DNA of 64,000 bases from Rhizobium sp. Leaf453 (GCF_001425605.1 NZ_LMRG01000001.1:625597-689596), one strand, 5' to 3'; numbered from the stretch's first letter, positions 9,335 to 19,648 are shown. A program made the numbers and translations. The notes: generated from the sequence alone by a model not told the origin.

Positions 9335-9584
9335 TATTCCGATGGCGATCTATTGGCGTTCGCTTCTGTCGCTGATCACGAAGGAATTCAACGGATAATG
9401 CCGACAGAGATTGGAAATTGTATAAATCACGGCGGATCCGCCGCCAGAAGGCGGGAAATCACTGCCTCTTCAAGCCAACTTGTCAAAAACAATGCGGCTT
9501 GGAGCAAGGGTTTCCGGAACCTGTAAAATAGTCCACGGACACTGACGATCGGCCTCCGCCGATTCCTCGCCTTCAAGCCGGGCC

Positions 9585-10781
9585 TCAATCGATGAAGCTT
9601 GGCTCCAGCCGCACATACTTGATGGCACGCCGGTAGTAGGTATAGGCGATATGCAGCGCGCCATCCGCCCCTTCGACGATCGATGGGTAGGAATATTCAC
9701 GGTTGAGCGCGTCCTTGGAATTGTTGGTCAGGCAATATCCGTCGCCGGTCTCGAGGTCGACGGGATCCGTGAATGCCTTTGCACCATCCGCCGAGAACAC
9801 AAGGCTCATCGGCGCGCGCGGAACGCCCCAGATGGCTTTATGCGCATCGCTCCGCTCCGTCGCAACGGCCTCCGGCGCCGGTGGCGACACGCCCTCCTCC
9901 GCCTCGATCTCATCATAGAGCGACTGGCGCCTGTCGGTCGATGTCAAGGCATTGGAATGATTATAGATAACCGCGATGCGTCCATCCGCAAGGACCGCCG
10001 CCTGGATGGAGGAATTGTTGTTCGGCAGTTGGGTCGGCTTCGGTGCGCTCCAGGTCATCCCGTCATCGTCGGACACGCTGCACAGAATCTGTGTGGCGAA
10101 GCGGTTGCGAAACAAAGCAACCATGCTTCCGTCTCCCTGCGGAAGGATGTTCATGTGCACGGCGCCGATACTGTCGGGCACATCGACCATCTGCCAACTG
10201 GCGCCGGCATCGCGTGAAACGAGCACAGCGGCCGTATCGACATCACCGGTCCAACGCTGACCGGGCTCACCGATACAGCGGAATACCGGCAGCAGCCAGG
10301 CGCCGCCACCGTTGACGACAATGGGTTGGCGCACGAAAGTGCCGGGAATATCACAAAGAATGTCGACCGGGCCGAAGGTCAGGCCGCCGTCACTGGATAT
10401 CCGCCGCTTGACGATTGCGCCGTCCTGATTGCCGGATGTTTGCGATGTGAAGATCAGCCAGATGTTACCATCCGGGGCATTGAAGATCAGCGGGTTCTGC
10501 TCCGATTTCGCCGGATCGTCCGACATCTTCTCGGGAGCCGACCATGCAGCCGACCCCGGCGTCAGACGCGACAGATAGATGGAAATATCCCCCATGCCCT
10601 CCATCGTGCCGCCGAACCAGACACAGGTCAGCGTGCCATCGGCAAGAAAGGCGAGATTGGCCGCATGGTTCTGCACGCAGGGCGATGGCAGGAAGGCATC
10701 CAGGCGATGCGCCTCAACCGTATGCGATGCAATCACGCCATCCATAAGCGACGGAATTTCCTCAGGATTCAATCCGGACAT
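9585..10781 (-). CDS. BNR/Asp-box (sialidase-like) protein, cytoplasmic
   Basis: A 398-residue protein with three Asp boxes (SSDGGLTF, SRDAGASW, SDDDGMTW), the turn motif of six-bladed sialidase-type propellers (BNR_2-like). Early motifs are CVWFGGTMEG and GDISIYLSRL. No signal peptide, so it should act inside the cell on imported substrate. I do not see the RIP motif or a convincing arginine triad of true sialidases, so sialic acid hydrolysis is doubtful; it could be another glycosidase, lyase or lactonase-like enzyme. Start ATG 10781 lies 10 bp after the DapA-family gene stop, so the two are co-transcribed. Confidence 0.82.
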   Translation of the reverse strand: MSGLNPEEIPSLMDGVIASHTVEAHRLDAFLPSPCVQNHAANLAFLADGTLTCVWFGGTMEGMGDISIYLSRLTPGSAAWSAPEKMSDDPAKSEQNPLIFNAPDGNIWLIFTSQTSGNQDGAIVKRRISSDGGLTFGPVDILCDIPGTFVRQPIVVNGGGAWLLPVFRCIGEPGQRWTGDVDTAAVLVSRDAGASWQMVDVPDSIGAVHMNILPQGDGSMVALFRNRFATQILCSVSDDDGMTWSAPKPTQLPNNNSSIQAAVLADGRIAVIYNHSNALTSTDRRQSLYDEIEAEEGVSPPAPEAVATERSDAHKAIWGVPRAPMSLVFSADGAKAFTDPVDLETGDGYCLTNNSKDALNREYSYPSIVEGADGALHIAYTYYRRAIKYVRLEPSFID

Positions 10782-10791
10782 GGTTCGCTCC

Positions 10792-11697
10792 TCAAGGCAA
10801 CTGCGCGAACTTGGCAGCGAGATCGGCCTGATCGGCAGCGCTGAGCGCCATCAGCGGAGCACGCGGCCGTGCCCAGGCAGAATTGCCGTTTTTCAACCCG
10901 ACCATCGCCTTGATTGTTGGGATCTGCACATAGGAATTCGACAGGGACCGGTAGGCATTGATCCGCGCCTGCGCCGCCTCGACCTCCTGCTCCTTGGCCG
11001 GATCATTGGCATGATCGTAAACGGTGCGCAGCGAGTCGGCGACGAGATTGGAGGTGGCGGTGATGCAACCGGCACCGCCCGCCTTGATCAGCGGCAACAG
11101 CAGCGGATCCGCCCCGGCGAGAACGGAAAAGCCCGGGAATGCGGCGATCAGCGCCTCCATATTGGCGAAATCACCGAAGGAATCCTTGATACCGACGACC
11201 GTATTCGGGAAGGCTTCGATCAGGCGGCCGATCAGCGAAAGGGTGAGCGGAATGCCGGACACCTGCGGAATATGATAGAGAACCACCTGCAGCCGGTCAT
11301 CCGCGATCGTTTCGATGATCTTCGCATAGGCGGCGAAAAGGCCGTCATCTGACACGCCCTTGTAATAGAAGGGCGGCAGCATCACGACACGAGAAACGCC
11401 GACCGAAATCGCATGCCGGGTCAGCTCGATCGTGTCGGGAATGGCCGCAACGCCAGTGCCGGGCATCAGTTGCTCGCCGGAAATGCCAGATTTCAGGGCT
11501 GCCTCGAGAATGGCGCGGCGCTCCGCCGATGAAAAGGAATTCGCTTCGCCGGTCGTTCCCAGCAGCGCTACACCATGGCATCCTTCCTGAAGCAGGCGCT
11601 GACAATGGGCCGTGAACAGGCCGAGGTCCGGCGTATCGTCAGCGTTGAGCGGCGTCGCGGCGGCACAATAGACGCCGGTGATCTTGTGATTGGTCAT
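10792..11697 (-). CDS. DapA/NanA-family aldolase (dihydrodipicolinate synthase family)
   Basis: A 301-residue TIM-barrel class I aldolase of the DHDPS/N-acetylneuraminate lyase family. GTTGE at 47-51, Tyr141 (VLYHIP) and the Schiff-base Lys171 (VGIKDS) are present. Such proteins in sugar-acid clusters usually cleave or dehydrate 2-keto-3-deoxy acids rather than making lysine, and this setting suggests that. The start ATG 11697 has AGGAG 9 bases upstream; the open frame goes to 11745. First gene of a minus-strand unit with the BNR protein, divergent from the transporter. Dyad A lies 74-86 bp upstream. Confidence 0.88.
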   Translation of the reverse strand: MTNHKITGVYCAAATPLNADDTPDLGLFTAHCQRLLQEGCHGVALLGTTGEANSFSSAERRAILEAALKSGISGEQLMPGTGVAAIPDTIELTRHAISVGVSRVVMLPPFYYKGVSDDGLFAAYAKIIETIADDRLQVVLYHIPQVSGIPLTLSLIGRLIEAFPNTVVGIKDSFGDFANMEALIAAFPGFSVLAGADPLLLPLIKAGGAGCITATSNLVADSLRTVYDHANDPAKEQEVEAAQARINAYRSLSNSYVQIPTIKAMVGLKNGNSAWARPRAPLMALSAADQADLAAKFAQLP

Positions 11698-11770
11698 GGG
11701 TGCGAACTCCTCCCGTCGCCTGCGACGGCCGGGATTTCCGAGCACCGCCTGTCTGCTTTTTCATCAGTTA

Positions 11771-11783
11771 TGACAAGTTGTCA
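11771..11783. promoter_or_regulatory. Candidate GntR/FadR operator (dyad A)
   Basis: TGACAA-G-TTGTCA, perfect 6-bp arms around one base, in the divergent region between the aldolase gene and the transporter operon. The form resembles operators of FadR-type GntR proteins, and a FadR-type gene ends the transporter operon. Confidence 0.55.
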
Positions 11784-11888
11784 ATAAAAATTCCGCGGAG
11801 AAAATCGTAATCTAAAAATATCTCATTGAAAAATAATGACTTTATTCTTATCTGCAAAACGGATGCGAATATTCCAAAGAATTAATGT

Positions 11889-11901
11889 TGACATATTTAC
11901 A
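11889..11901. promoter_or_regulatory. Candidate GntR/FadR operator (dyad B)
   Basis: TGACATATTTACA, 95-107 bp before the binding-protein start. It matches dyad C (minus strand) at 11 of 13 positions and dyad A at 9 of 13. It includes a TTGACA hexamer (11888-11893) that could be a -35 element, but I see no good -10. Confidence 0.45.
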
Positions 11902-11995
11902 ATATCGATCCAGTGTCTGACCTCATCATGGCGCGGCAATCTGTCAGGGAACCGGACAGCGGAGGGCGCGATGACAGCATCTATTGGAGGATCAG

Positions 11996-13648
11996 ATGTC
12001 TAACCAGAACAATCAAGGCGGCTCGTCACAGCCGCAGATGACACGCCGCAGCGCCCTGAAACTGGGCCTCGGCACCAGTGTCGCGCTCGGTCTCTTCGGC
12101 CTGAATGCGCGTATCGTCGTTGCCCAGGAGGGGCAGGTACTCAAGGTCGCACATCCGGCCTTCAACCAGGATTGGTCGCCCCTGCGTGGCGGCGGCCCTC
12201 CGTATCGCTGGAATTCGGCCTGGTGGGCTTCGCCGATGTATTTCGACTCCAAGGGCGAATTGCACCCTTACGTCTTTACAAGCTGGGAGCCGGACGCCGA
12301 CAAGAAGGTCTGGACCTTCAAGATCGACCCGAAGGCTGTCTTCTCGGATGGCAGCAAGATCACCGCTGAAGACGTCAAGGGCTCGTGGAACGTCTCGGCG
12401 ATGCCGAACACCAAGAACCAGCGCGCCGATCAGGTTCTGAGCAAGGTCGTCGGTTATGCGGATGTCAGCGGCGGCAAGGCCAAGGAAATCTCCGGTATCG
12501 CCACGCCGGACGAAAACACTGTCGTCGTCACCCTGTCGGAATCCGATCCGATCTTCTTCATGCGCCTCGGCAACCATATCGCACCGATCACCAAGGCCTC
12601 GCAGTCGCGCGGCGAAGATGGTGAGGAAATCGCCGAGTGGTATTCGCCTGCCAACAGTGCCGTCTATTCCGGCCCGTTCAAGCTCACCAGCATCGATCTC
12701 GACGCCGGCAAGCTGGTATTCGAGCCGAATGAAAACTTCTTCGGCCCGAAGCCGAAACTCGCCCGTATCGAGATCGACTCGATCGAAGACAATGTCACCG
12801 CGACCTCGCTTTTGAAGTCCGGCGAATACAATGCCCATACCGAGCTCGTCACCTCGACGATCGTGCAGGATCTCGGCGCCGGCTTTGCCGAGGGGCCGCT
12901 GATCCCGACCAGCCAGCATTTCTGGCTCAATTCGTCGCGCGCGCCGATGGATGATCCGAAAGTTCGCCAGGCGCTGATCATGGCCGTCGACCGCGATGGC
13001 CTGATGAAGGCTTCCTTCCCGGATGGCCCGCACAAGAAGACCGATCAGGTCCTCAACTCCGTACCGGGCGCCGACAATTCCGGTTTCGAGCCCTATCCAT
13101 ATGATCCGGAAGGCGCAAAGAAGCTTTTGGCGGAATCGAGCTATGGCGGCCCCGAGCGGCTTCCGAAGCTTCTGTTCGTCGGCGTGTCCGGCCCGGCCAT
13201 CGAAGCGGCCGCCCAGTTCATCGCCGAACAGTGGCGCCAGAACCTCGGCATTACCGCAGTCGATATGAAGCCGCAGCAGGATGCCTATGCCGGTCCGGAC
13301 CAGAACGCGGTCCAGATCTTCCGCGACGACGTCGGCACCCGCGTTCCCGATGCCGTGTCCTATCTTGCCGGTTCCATCGCCTCGACCTCGTCGAACGCGC
13401 AGAACAAGCTCGGCGGCTACAAGAACGACAAGGTCGACAGCCTGCTGGCGGAAGCCGCCACCAAGGCCGCTGATGATCCGCAGCGCATCGCCCTTGCCCA
13501 GGAAGCCCAGAAGGCCTTCCGCGAAGACTGGAACTTCATCCCCTGGTACGCTCAGGCGATGTCGCGCTGGGCCACCGAAAAGGTGACTGGCATCGACAAG
13601 AACCTCGACTGGCAAGTCGTCGCCCCTTGGGACATCTCGATCGCCTGA
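11996..13648 (+). CDS. ABC transporter substrate-binding protein, SBP_bac_5 family, Tat signal
   Basis: A 550-residue periplasmic binding protein of the dipeptide/oligopeptide/oligosaccharide-acid (family 5) type. The N-terminus has a twin-arginine signal (TRRSALKLGLG near residues 16-26) and a likely cleavage after VVAQ. Family 5 features include the GPYRW-rich early region, SEDPIFF-like central segment and the aromatic C-terminus NFIPWYAQAMSRW. The start ATG 11996 has GGAGG 6 bases upstream; a TTG 12 bases earlier is less likely. First gene of the transporter-kinase-regulator operon. A very strong hairpin follows its stop. The setting suggests uptake of a sugar acid or glycoside rather than peptides. 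Confidence 0.92.
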   Translation: MSNQNNQGGSSQPQMTRRSALKLGLGTSVALGLFGLNARIVVAQEGQVLKVAHPAFNQDWSPLRGGGPPYRWNSAWWASPMYFDSKGELHPYVFTSWEPDADKKVWTFKIDPKAVFSDGSKITAEDVKGSWNVSAMPNTKNQRADQVLSKVVGYADVSGGKAKEISGIATPDENTVVVTLSESDPIFFMRLGNHIAPITKASQSRGEDGEEIAEWYSPANSAVYSGPFKLTSIDLDAGKLVFEPNENFFGPKPKLARIEIDSIEDNVTATSLLKSGEYNAHTELVTSTIVQDLGAGFAEGPLIPTSQHFWLNSSRAPMDDPKVRQALIMAVDRDGLMKASFPDGPHKKTDQVLNSVPGADNSGFEPYPYDPEGAKKLLAESSYGGPERLPKLLFVGVSGPAIEAAAQFIAEQWRQNLGITAVDMKPQQDAYAGPDQNAVQIFRDDVGTRVPDAVSYLAGSIASTSSNAQNKLGGYKNDKVDSLLAEAATKAADDPQRIALAQEAQKAFREDWNFIPWYAQAMSRWATEKVTGIDKNLDWQVVAPWDISIA

Positions 13649-13668
13649 GGCCGGGATTGACCGACATT

Positions 13669-13702
13669 TCTGTGCGGGAGCGGAGACCCGCTTCCGCACA
13701 GA
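13669..13702 (+). promoter_or_regulatory. Strong intercistronic hairpin after the binding-protein gene
   Basis: TCTGTGCGG pairs with CCGCACAGA, followed inward by a G-T wobble and AGCGG/CCGCT around loop AGAC: about 15 continuous pairs. No T tract follows. Such hairpins between binding-protein and permease genes typically protect the upstream mRNA and lower downstream expression. Confidence 0.65.
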
Positions 13703-13792
13703 TTGCTTATGCCGGAGTATGATTGCGCGGGAGTCGGTGCCACGGCGCTGGCTCACGGCATCATCTTCTGAAACGAACGGTGGGAGACTGCC

Positions 13793-14749
13793 ATGCTGCG
13801 TTATATTACGACCCGTTTCGTGGTCTGGATTCCATCCGTCCTTCTTGTCATGCTCGGGGTCTATGCGCTGGCCTATTACGGGGCCGGCGACCCGATCAAG
13901 CTGATCTTCCTGCGCGCGCCCGGCGACGTTGCCTATAATCCGGAACGCATCGAGGCGATCCGCGAAAGCGCTGGCCTCAACCGGCCGTTCCTCGTCCAGT
14001 TCTGCAGCTATATCTGGAACCTGCTGCACGGCAATTTTGGCAATTCGCTGAGCTCCGGCCGCTCCGTCTGGGCGATGATCTCGGCCGCAGCCCCCGTTTC
14101 CTTCAAGCTCGCGCTCTGTTCCGTCATCCTCACCGCTGTCGTCGCCATCCCGCTCGGCCTGATCGCGGCGCTGAACCAGAACACTCGCACAGACTACGCC
14201 ATCCTTGGCTCCGCCCTGTTTCTCTGGGCGATCCCCGCTTATGTCGCCGGCCCGATGCTGATGGTCTTGCTGATCATGGTCCTGCCGGGCTCGGCAGTTC
14301 CTTACGGCTGGGGCGGCGTGTTCGATGTGCGCATCCTCCTGCCTCTGCTCGTCCTTTCCTTCCAGCCGATCGCGCTCATCGTGCGCCAGACCCGCGCCGC
14401 CGTCATCGAAGTCCTGTCGGAGGATTTCGTTCGCACCGCCCGCGCCAAAGGCGTTCCGGAAACGATGGTCGCGCTGCGCCATATCCTTCGCCCGGTTCTG
14501 ACACCGGTCGTCACTCAGCTTGGCCTCATCATGATCACCATCGTCAATGGCGCCATCTTCGTCGAGCTGGTCTTCGGTCTGCCGGGCCTTGGCCGCCTCA
14601 CGGTACAGGCGCTGACCAATACCGATTACCCAGTCATCCTCGCCATCACGTTGATCGGCTCATTCCTGGTGATGATCTCCAACCTGCTGGTCGACGTGCT
14701 CTATCCGCTGCTCGACCCGCGCGCCAACGATACCAGAAGGAGCCGCTGA
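13793..14749 (+). CDS. ABC transporter permease, DppB type
   Basis: A 318-residue inner-membrane permease. The N-terminal helix (residues 9-30) is followed by a periplasmic segment and five further hydrophobic segments, as in DppB/OppB. The EAA-like loop is near residues 205-225 (LSEDFVRTARAKGVPE). GGGAG precedes the ATG. The 3-base gap to the next permease implies one transcript. It forms the channel with the DppC-type partner for the substrate bound by the family 5 protein. Confidence 0.93.
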   Translation: MLRYITTRFVVWIPSVLLVMLGVYALAYYGAGDPIKLIFLRAPGDVAYNPERIEAIRESAGLNRPFLVQFCSYIWNLLHGNFGNSLSSGRSVWAMISAAAPVSFKLALCSVILTAVVAIPLGLIAALNQNTRTDYAILGSALFLWAIPAYVAGPMLMVLLIMVLPGSAVPYGWGGVFDVRILLPLLVLSFQPIALIVRQTRAAVIEVLSEDFVRTARAKGVPETMVALRHILRPVLTPVVTQLGLIMITIVNGAIFVELVFGLPGLGRLTVQALTNTDYPVILAITLIGSFLVMISNLLVDVLYPLLDPRANDTRRSR

Positions 14750-14751
14750 CC

Positions 14752-15707
14752 GTGTCTGTCGTTCCCATGACCACTACGCCGATCGAGATCGAACCGCCCG
14801 TTAGCCTCTGGCGCGACGCCTGGCATCGCCTGCGCCGCAACAAGCTCGCCGTTTTCGGCCTTATCATCGTAATAGTCCTCGCCTTCACAGCGCTGTTTGG
14901 ACCCTATCTCACACCTTACGACTTCCTCAGCCAGGATCTGAACGGCCGCAATCTGGCACCGTCGCTGTCCCATCTTTTCGGCACCGATGATCTCGGCCGC
15001 GATGTGTTCAGCCGTGTCGTCTATGGCACACGCACGGCCTTCCTCGTCGCCATCGTCGTCACGTTCATCGCCGTGCTGATCGGCGTCACACTCGGTGCAC
15101 TTGCCGGCTTCTTTGGCGGCTTTCTGGACAAGGCCGTCATGTGGCTGACCGACATGACCATGTCGATCCCAAACCTGCTGCTCGTGGTCGTCATCAATGC
15201 GTCCCTGAAGTCACCGATTTCCAGCTGGATGGAAGCCAGGTATCTCGCTACCCTCAATCCGTTCTATCGCGAAACCATCTGGGTAGATTTCCTGCTGGTC
15301 TTCGGTTCGATGGCGCTGATCTCCTGGCCACCCTATGCCCGCCTCGTGCGCGCGCAGGTCCTGTCGATACGCTCGCGGCCCTATATCACCGCCGCCCAGG
15401 CGCTGGGCCTCACCAACCGCATCATCCTGATGCGCTATGTCGTGCCGAATGCGCTGGGGCCGCTGATCGTCGCCGTCAGCGCCGGCCTCGGCACCGCCAT
15501 GGTGCTGGAAAGCGCCTTCTCCTTCCTCGGCGTTGGGGTCAATCCACCGACACCGAGCTGGGGCAACATGATTTCCGACGGCCTGCGCGTCTGGCAGCAT
15601 TATCCGCATCTGCTCGCCGCCCCCGCCGCCGTGCTCGGCCTCGCCTCCGTCGCCTTCTCGTTCCTCGGCGACGGGCTCAATGACGCACTCAATCCGCGAG
15701 GAGCGAA

Positions 15708-15711
<4 letters not shown>
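14752..15711 (+). CDS. ABC transporter permease, DppC type
   Basis: A 319-residue inner-membrane permease with the DppC-type cytoplasmic N-terminus (WHRLRRNKLAVFGL), a GTDDLGRDVFSRVVYGTR segment and an EAA loop (ITAAQALGLTNRIILMRYV). I chose the GTG start at 14752 because AGGAG lies 9 bases upstream; the first ATG would be at 14767. Overlaps the next gene by 4 bases, so translation is probably coupled. Confidence 0.92.
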
Positions 15712-16741
<1,030 letters not shown>

Positions 16742-16742
<1 letters not shown>

Positions 16743-17734
16743 TGGCTGCCCAACCGCTGATGCGTATCGAAAATCTGGTCAAGCACTTCCACGTCCGGCT
16801 TGGTGCCTTCGGGGAACGTGCCGCGACCGTGCATGCGCTGGATGACGTCAATTTCGACATTCTCGAAGGCGAGACGCTGAGCCTTGTCGGCGAATCCGGT
16901 TGCGGCAAGTCGACGACGGGCTTCACGCTGCTCAACCTGCATCGGGCCACCGAGGGCAAGGTGATCTATCAGGGCAAGAACATCGTCGAACTCGACGAGA
17001 GGGCGATGCGGCCCTATCGCCGCCAGTTGCAGATCGTTTTTCAGGACCCCTATTCCACGCTCAACCCGCGCATGACGATCGGCGAAGCGGTCGGCGAGCC
17101 CATCCTGTTTCACAAGCTCGCCACCAAGGCGGAACTCAAGGACCGGATCTCGACGCTGCTGGCCGATGTCGGCCTGCCGCCGCGTTTTGCTTCGCGTTAC
17201 CCACACGAACTGTCCGGCGGCCAGCGCCAGCGTGTGGCGATCGCCCGCGCACTGGCCTGCCAGCCGAAATTCATCGTCTGCGATGAAGCGATCTCGGCGC
17301 TCGATGTCTCCGTACAGGCGCAGATCATCAACCTGCTGCTCGACCTGCAGCAGAAATACGGGCTCACCTACCTGTTCATCGCCCATGACCTCGCCGTCGT
17401 GCGCCACATCAGCGACCGCGTCGGCGTCATGTATCTCGGTCGGCTGGCGGAGCTTGCCACCCGCGAGGAACTGTTCGAGCACCCGCTGCATCCCTATACC
17501 AAAGCTCTGCTCTCCGCTGTGCCGGAAGCCGATCCGGCGCATGAGCGGAGCCGCAAGCGGCAAATCCTGCAGGGCGATGTGCCCAGCCCGCTCAACCCGC
17601 CCGCCGGATGTCGTTTCCACACCCGCTGCCCGATCGCCATGGATGTCTGCGGCAAGGTGGTGCCCGAGTGGCGCGAAGCGCGCCCCGGCCACATGGTCGC
17701 CTGTCATGCCGTGACCGAGGGCCTGCCCGGATGA
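16742..17734 (+). CDS. ABC transporter ATP-binding protein, DppF type
   Basis: A 330-residue ATPase and the partner of the previous gene. Walker A GESGCGKST, signature LSGGQRQRV, Walker B FIVCDEAISALDVS and H-loop FIAHDL are present, followed by the C-terminal FHTRCPIAMDVC motif. Start ATG 16742 overlaps the previous stop by one base; the reading frame is open upstream, but that part is a shadow of the previous gene. Note Ala-Ile in place of the usual Pro-Thr after DE in Walker B, as is common in DppF. Confidence 0.93.
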
Positions 17735-18834
17735 CGCTGAAGATTGCCATCATCGCCGATGACCTGACGGGCGCGCTCGATACCGGAACGCCGTTCGTCG
17801 AGGCCGGCCTGAAGGTAGTCGTGGCGATCGATGTGGAGGCGCTGGCCGAGGCGCTGACACACGATCCGGAGGTACTTGTCGTCAATACGGCGTCCCGCGC
17901 CCTGACCGACGAGGAAGCGGTGGCACGGATTGAGATGGTACTCTCCACGCTCGGACCGGCGAAGCCCGATATTCTCTTCAAGAAAATCGACTCGCGGCTG
18001 AAAGGCAATGTCGCCACCGAAAGTCTGGCGCTGGCAAAAGGCGCCGAACGGCAGCATATCCTTGTCGCTCCCGCGATCCCCGACCAGCAGCGCTTCACCA
18101 TTGATGGCGCCGTCACTGGCCGTGGCGTTGACACTCCCCTATCGATCCGCCCACTGTTTCCGGCGGGCACCGACTCTGTTGCGGTGTTCGATGCCACAAC
18201 CGATCGAGACCTTGATGATCTGGTTCGCCAGACCGACTGGACAGGCTCGATTGCCGTTGGCGCGCGCGGCCTGGGCAGCGCGTTTGCCCGCGCCCTTTAC
18301 CGGCCAGCAGCCGCTCCTCCTGCTTTGTCACCAACCTCGGAAACGCTATTCGCCTTCGGCTCGCGCGATCCGATTACCGCGGCGCAGATCGTCTATCTTC
18401 AGGAACATCGCTGGATCGCCTCGGTCTCGGACGCGCCTGCCGGGGCATTGTCCGCAGCCGGGATCAGTTCGCTTCCAGCCATTGCCCGGTGTTCGGGCGA
18501 ACAGGTCTCGAAGCCGGAAGAGGTCGTCGTCCGCTTTGCCGAGGGCATCCGCGACATCGTCGCGCAGACACGCCCTGACATGCTGATGATGGGCGGTGGC
18601 GATACGGCGCTGGCCATCCTGAGGGAGCTTGGCGCCAGAGTTCTCGTACCGAACGGCGAGATCGAGGCGGGTATCCCCTGGTTCGAGATAACAAGCGTGG
18701 ATGGCCGGACATTTAACTGTGCGGTCAAGTCGGGGGGCTTCGGCAATGTTGATTCTTTGCTAAAACTCGTTCCCGAGAATCTGCTAAGTCAAACAATGTC
18801 CAACGGGACAAGGATCGAAAAACAGGCGTGGTGA
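17731..18834 (+). CDS. Four-carbon acid sugar kinase family protein (DUF1537)
   Basis: A 367-residue member of the DUF1537 kinases, which phosphorylate threonate, erythronate and related four-carbon sugar acids at the 4-OH with ATP. The N-terminal IIADDLTGALDTG motif, the central KKIDSRLKGN block and the C-terminal GGGDTA nucleotide-binding loop are all present. Members are usually about 400-430 residues, so this one is slightly short. Known partners are PdxA2 dehydrogenases; one is in the same island. Start ATG 17731 overlaps the DppF stop by 4 bases, so it belongs to the transporter operon. Confidence 0.88.
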   Translation: MTLKIAIIADDLTGALDTGTPFVEAGLKVVVAIDVEALAEALTHDPEVLVVNTASRALTDEEAVARIEMVLSTLGPAKPDILFKKIDSRLKGNVATESLALAKGAERQHILVAPAIPDQQRFTIDGAVTGRGVDTPLSIRPLFPAGTDSVAVFDATTDRDLDDLVRQTDWTGSIAVGARGLGSAFARALYRPAAAPPALSPTSETLFAFGSRDPITAAQIVYLQEHRWIASVSDAPAGALSAAGISSLPAIARCSGEQVSKPEEVVVRFAEGIRDIVAQTRPDMLMMGGGDTALAILRELGARVLVPNGEIEAGIPWFEITSVDGRTFNCAVKSGGFGNVDSLLKLVPENLLSQTMSNGTRIEKQAW

Positions 18835-18839
18835 AAAGA

Positions 18840-19598
18840 ATGGCGCAAGATGCCCCCTCAATCGGAGAGTCCGGCCCGAACGCCAAGCCAGAGCGCGGTA
18901 AGTCGGTCAGGCTTGTCGATCGCGTCTTCGACCAGTTGAAGGAGCGCATCCGTTCCGGCAACTATCCGCCGGATTCCCGCCTGCCCGGGGAGCATGAACT
19001 CGCGTCGATCATGGGTGTCTCGCGGCCGATCGTGCGCGATGCGCTCGGCCGCCTGCGCGAGGAAGGAATGGTCTATTCCCGCCAGGGTGCAGGCACCTTT
19101 GTCAGCGCACAGGCCTCACCGGCGACACATCTCGCCTATTCCCCGGTCAAGACCATTGCCGATATCCAGCGTTGCTACGAGTTCCGCCTGACGATCGAGC
19201 CGGCTGCTGCCTTCTTTGCGGCTCAGCGACGCGATGAGGCGGCAATTCAGAAGATCGCTTCTGCGCTTGCCGATCTGCGCGAGGCAACCAGCCATCAGCT
19301 TCATCGCACCGACGCCGATTTCGTCTTCCACCGCTGCGTTACCGAAGCGGCCAACAATCATTATTATACAGCCTCGATCGATGCGCTGAAGCCGCATATC
19401 GCCGTCGGCATGCATCTGCACGGACTTTCGCTGATGGGACCACGGCTCGGGCTGGAGCGGGTGTTCGACGAGCACAACGCCATCTACCAGGCAATAGCCG
19501 ACGGTCGGGCGGAGGACGCGCAAAAGGCCATGCGGCTGCATCTTGAGGGATCGCGCAACCGTCTGTTCGAAGACCGCGTCCTCGATCTCTCTTTTTAA
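18840..19598 (+). CDS. GntR-family regulator, FadR subfamily
   Basis: A 252-residue transcription factor. The winged helix occupies about residues 20-88 (RLPGEHELASIMGVSRPIVRDALGRLREEG is the recognition region, followed by SRQGAGTFV wing). The C-terminal helical FCD domain has the acidic/His metal-site pattern (DADFVFH, HIAVGMHLHG, DEHNAIYQAI). It probably senses the imported sugar acid or a phosphorylated intermediate and controls the divergent and local promoters through dyads A, B and C. ATG 18840 was chosen; GTG 18828 is a possible earlier start overlapping the kinase stop. Confidence 0.9.
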   Translation: MAQDAPSIGESGPNAKPERGKSVRLVDRVFDQLKERIRSGNYPPDSRLPGEHELASIMGVSRPIVRDALGRLREEGMVYSRQGAGTFVSAQASPATHLAYSPVKTIADIQRCYEFRLTIEPAAAFFAAQRRDEAAIQKIASALADLREATSHQLHRTDADFVFHRCVTEAANNHYYTASIDALKPHIAVGMHLHGLSLMGPRLGLERVFDEHNAIYQAIADGRAEDAQKAMRLHLEGSRNRLFEDRVLDLSF

Positions 19599-19617
19599 CT
19601 TCGATCCGGACCAACAA

Positions 19618-19648
19618 AAAAGCCAGCACCCGATGAGTGCTGGCTTTT
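19618..19648. terminator. Bidirectional terminator between gntR and the export lipoprotein gene
   Basis: AAAAGCCAGCAC pairs with GTGCTGGCTTTT around a 7-base loop. T tracts are available on both strands, suiting the convergent genes ending at 19598 (+) and 19686 (-). Confidence 0.85.

Larger units (their letters stand above)
9150..9584. other. Intergenic region upstream of the iron dehydrogenase
   Basis: 435 bp without a convincing gene, and AT-richer than its surroundings. It probably holds the promoter of the minus-strand dehydrogenase-pdxA2 pair. Two perfect inverted repeats are visible at 9199-9217 and 9321-9334. A short frame across 9470-9700 reads through the end of the BNR gene in another frame and is not supported. 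Confidence 0.6.

Noticed and set aside
9585-11697. Sialic acid catabolic pair (sialidase plus N-acetylneuraminate lyase)
   Set aside because: The BNR protein is cytoplasmic and lacks clear sialidase residues, and no nanE, nanK, nagA or nagB gene is present; the kinase/PdxA2 pair points to sugar acids.
12026-14482. 818-codon open frame on the minus strand
   Set aside because: Lies opposite the binding-protein and permease genes; composition is Asp/Arg/Gly-rich as expected of a high-GC antisense shadow, and no domain is recognisable.
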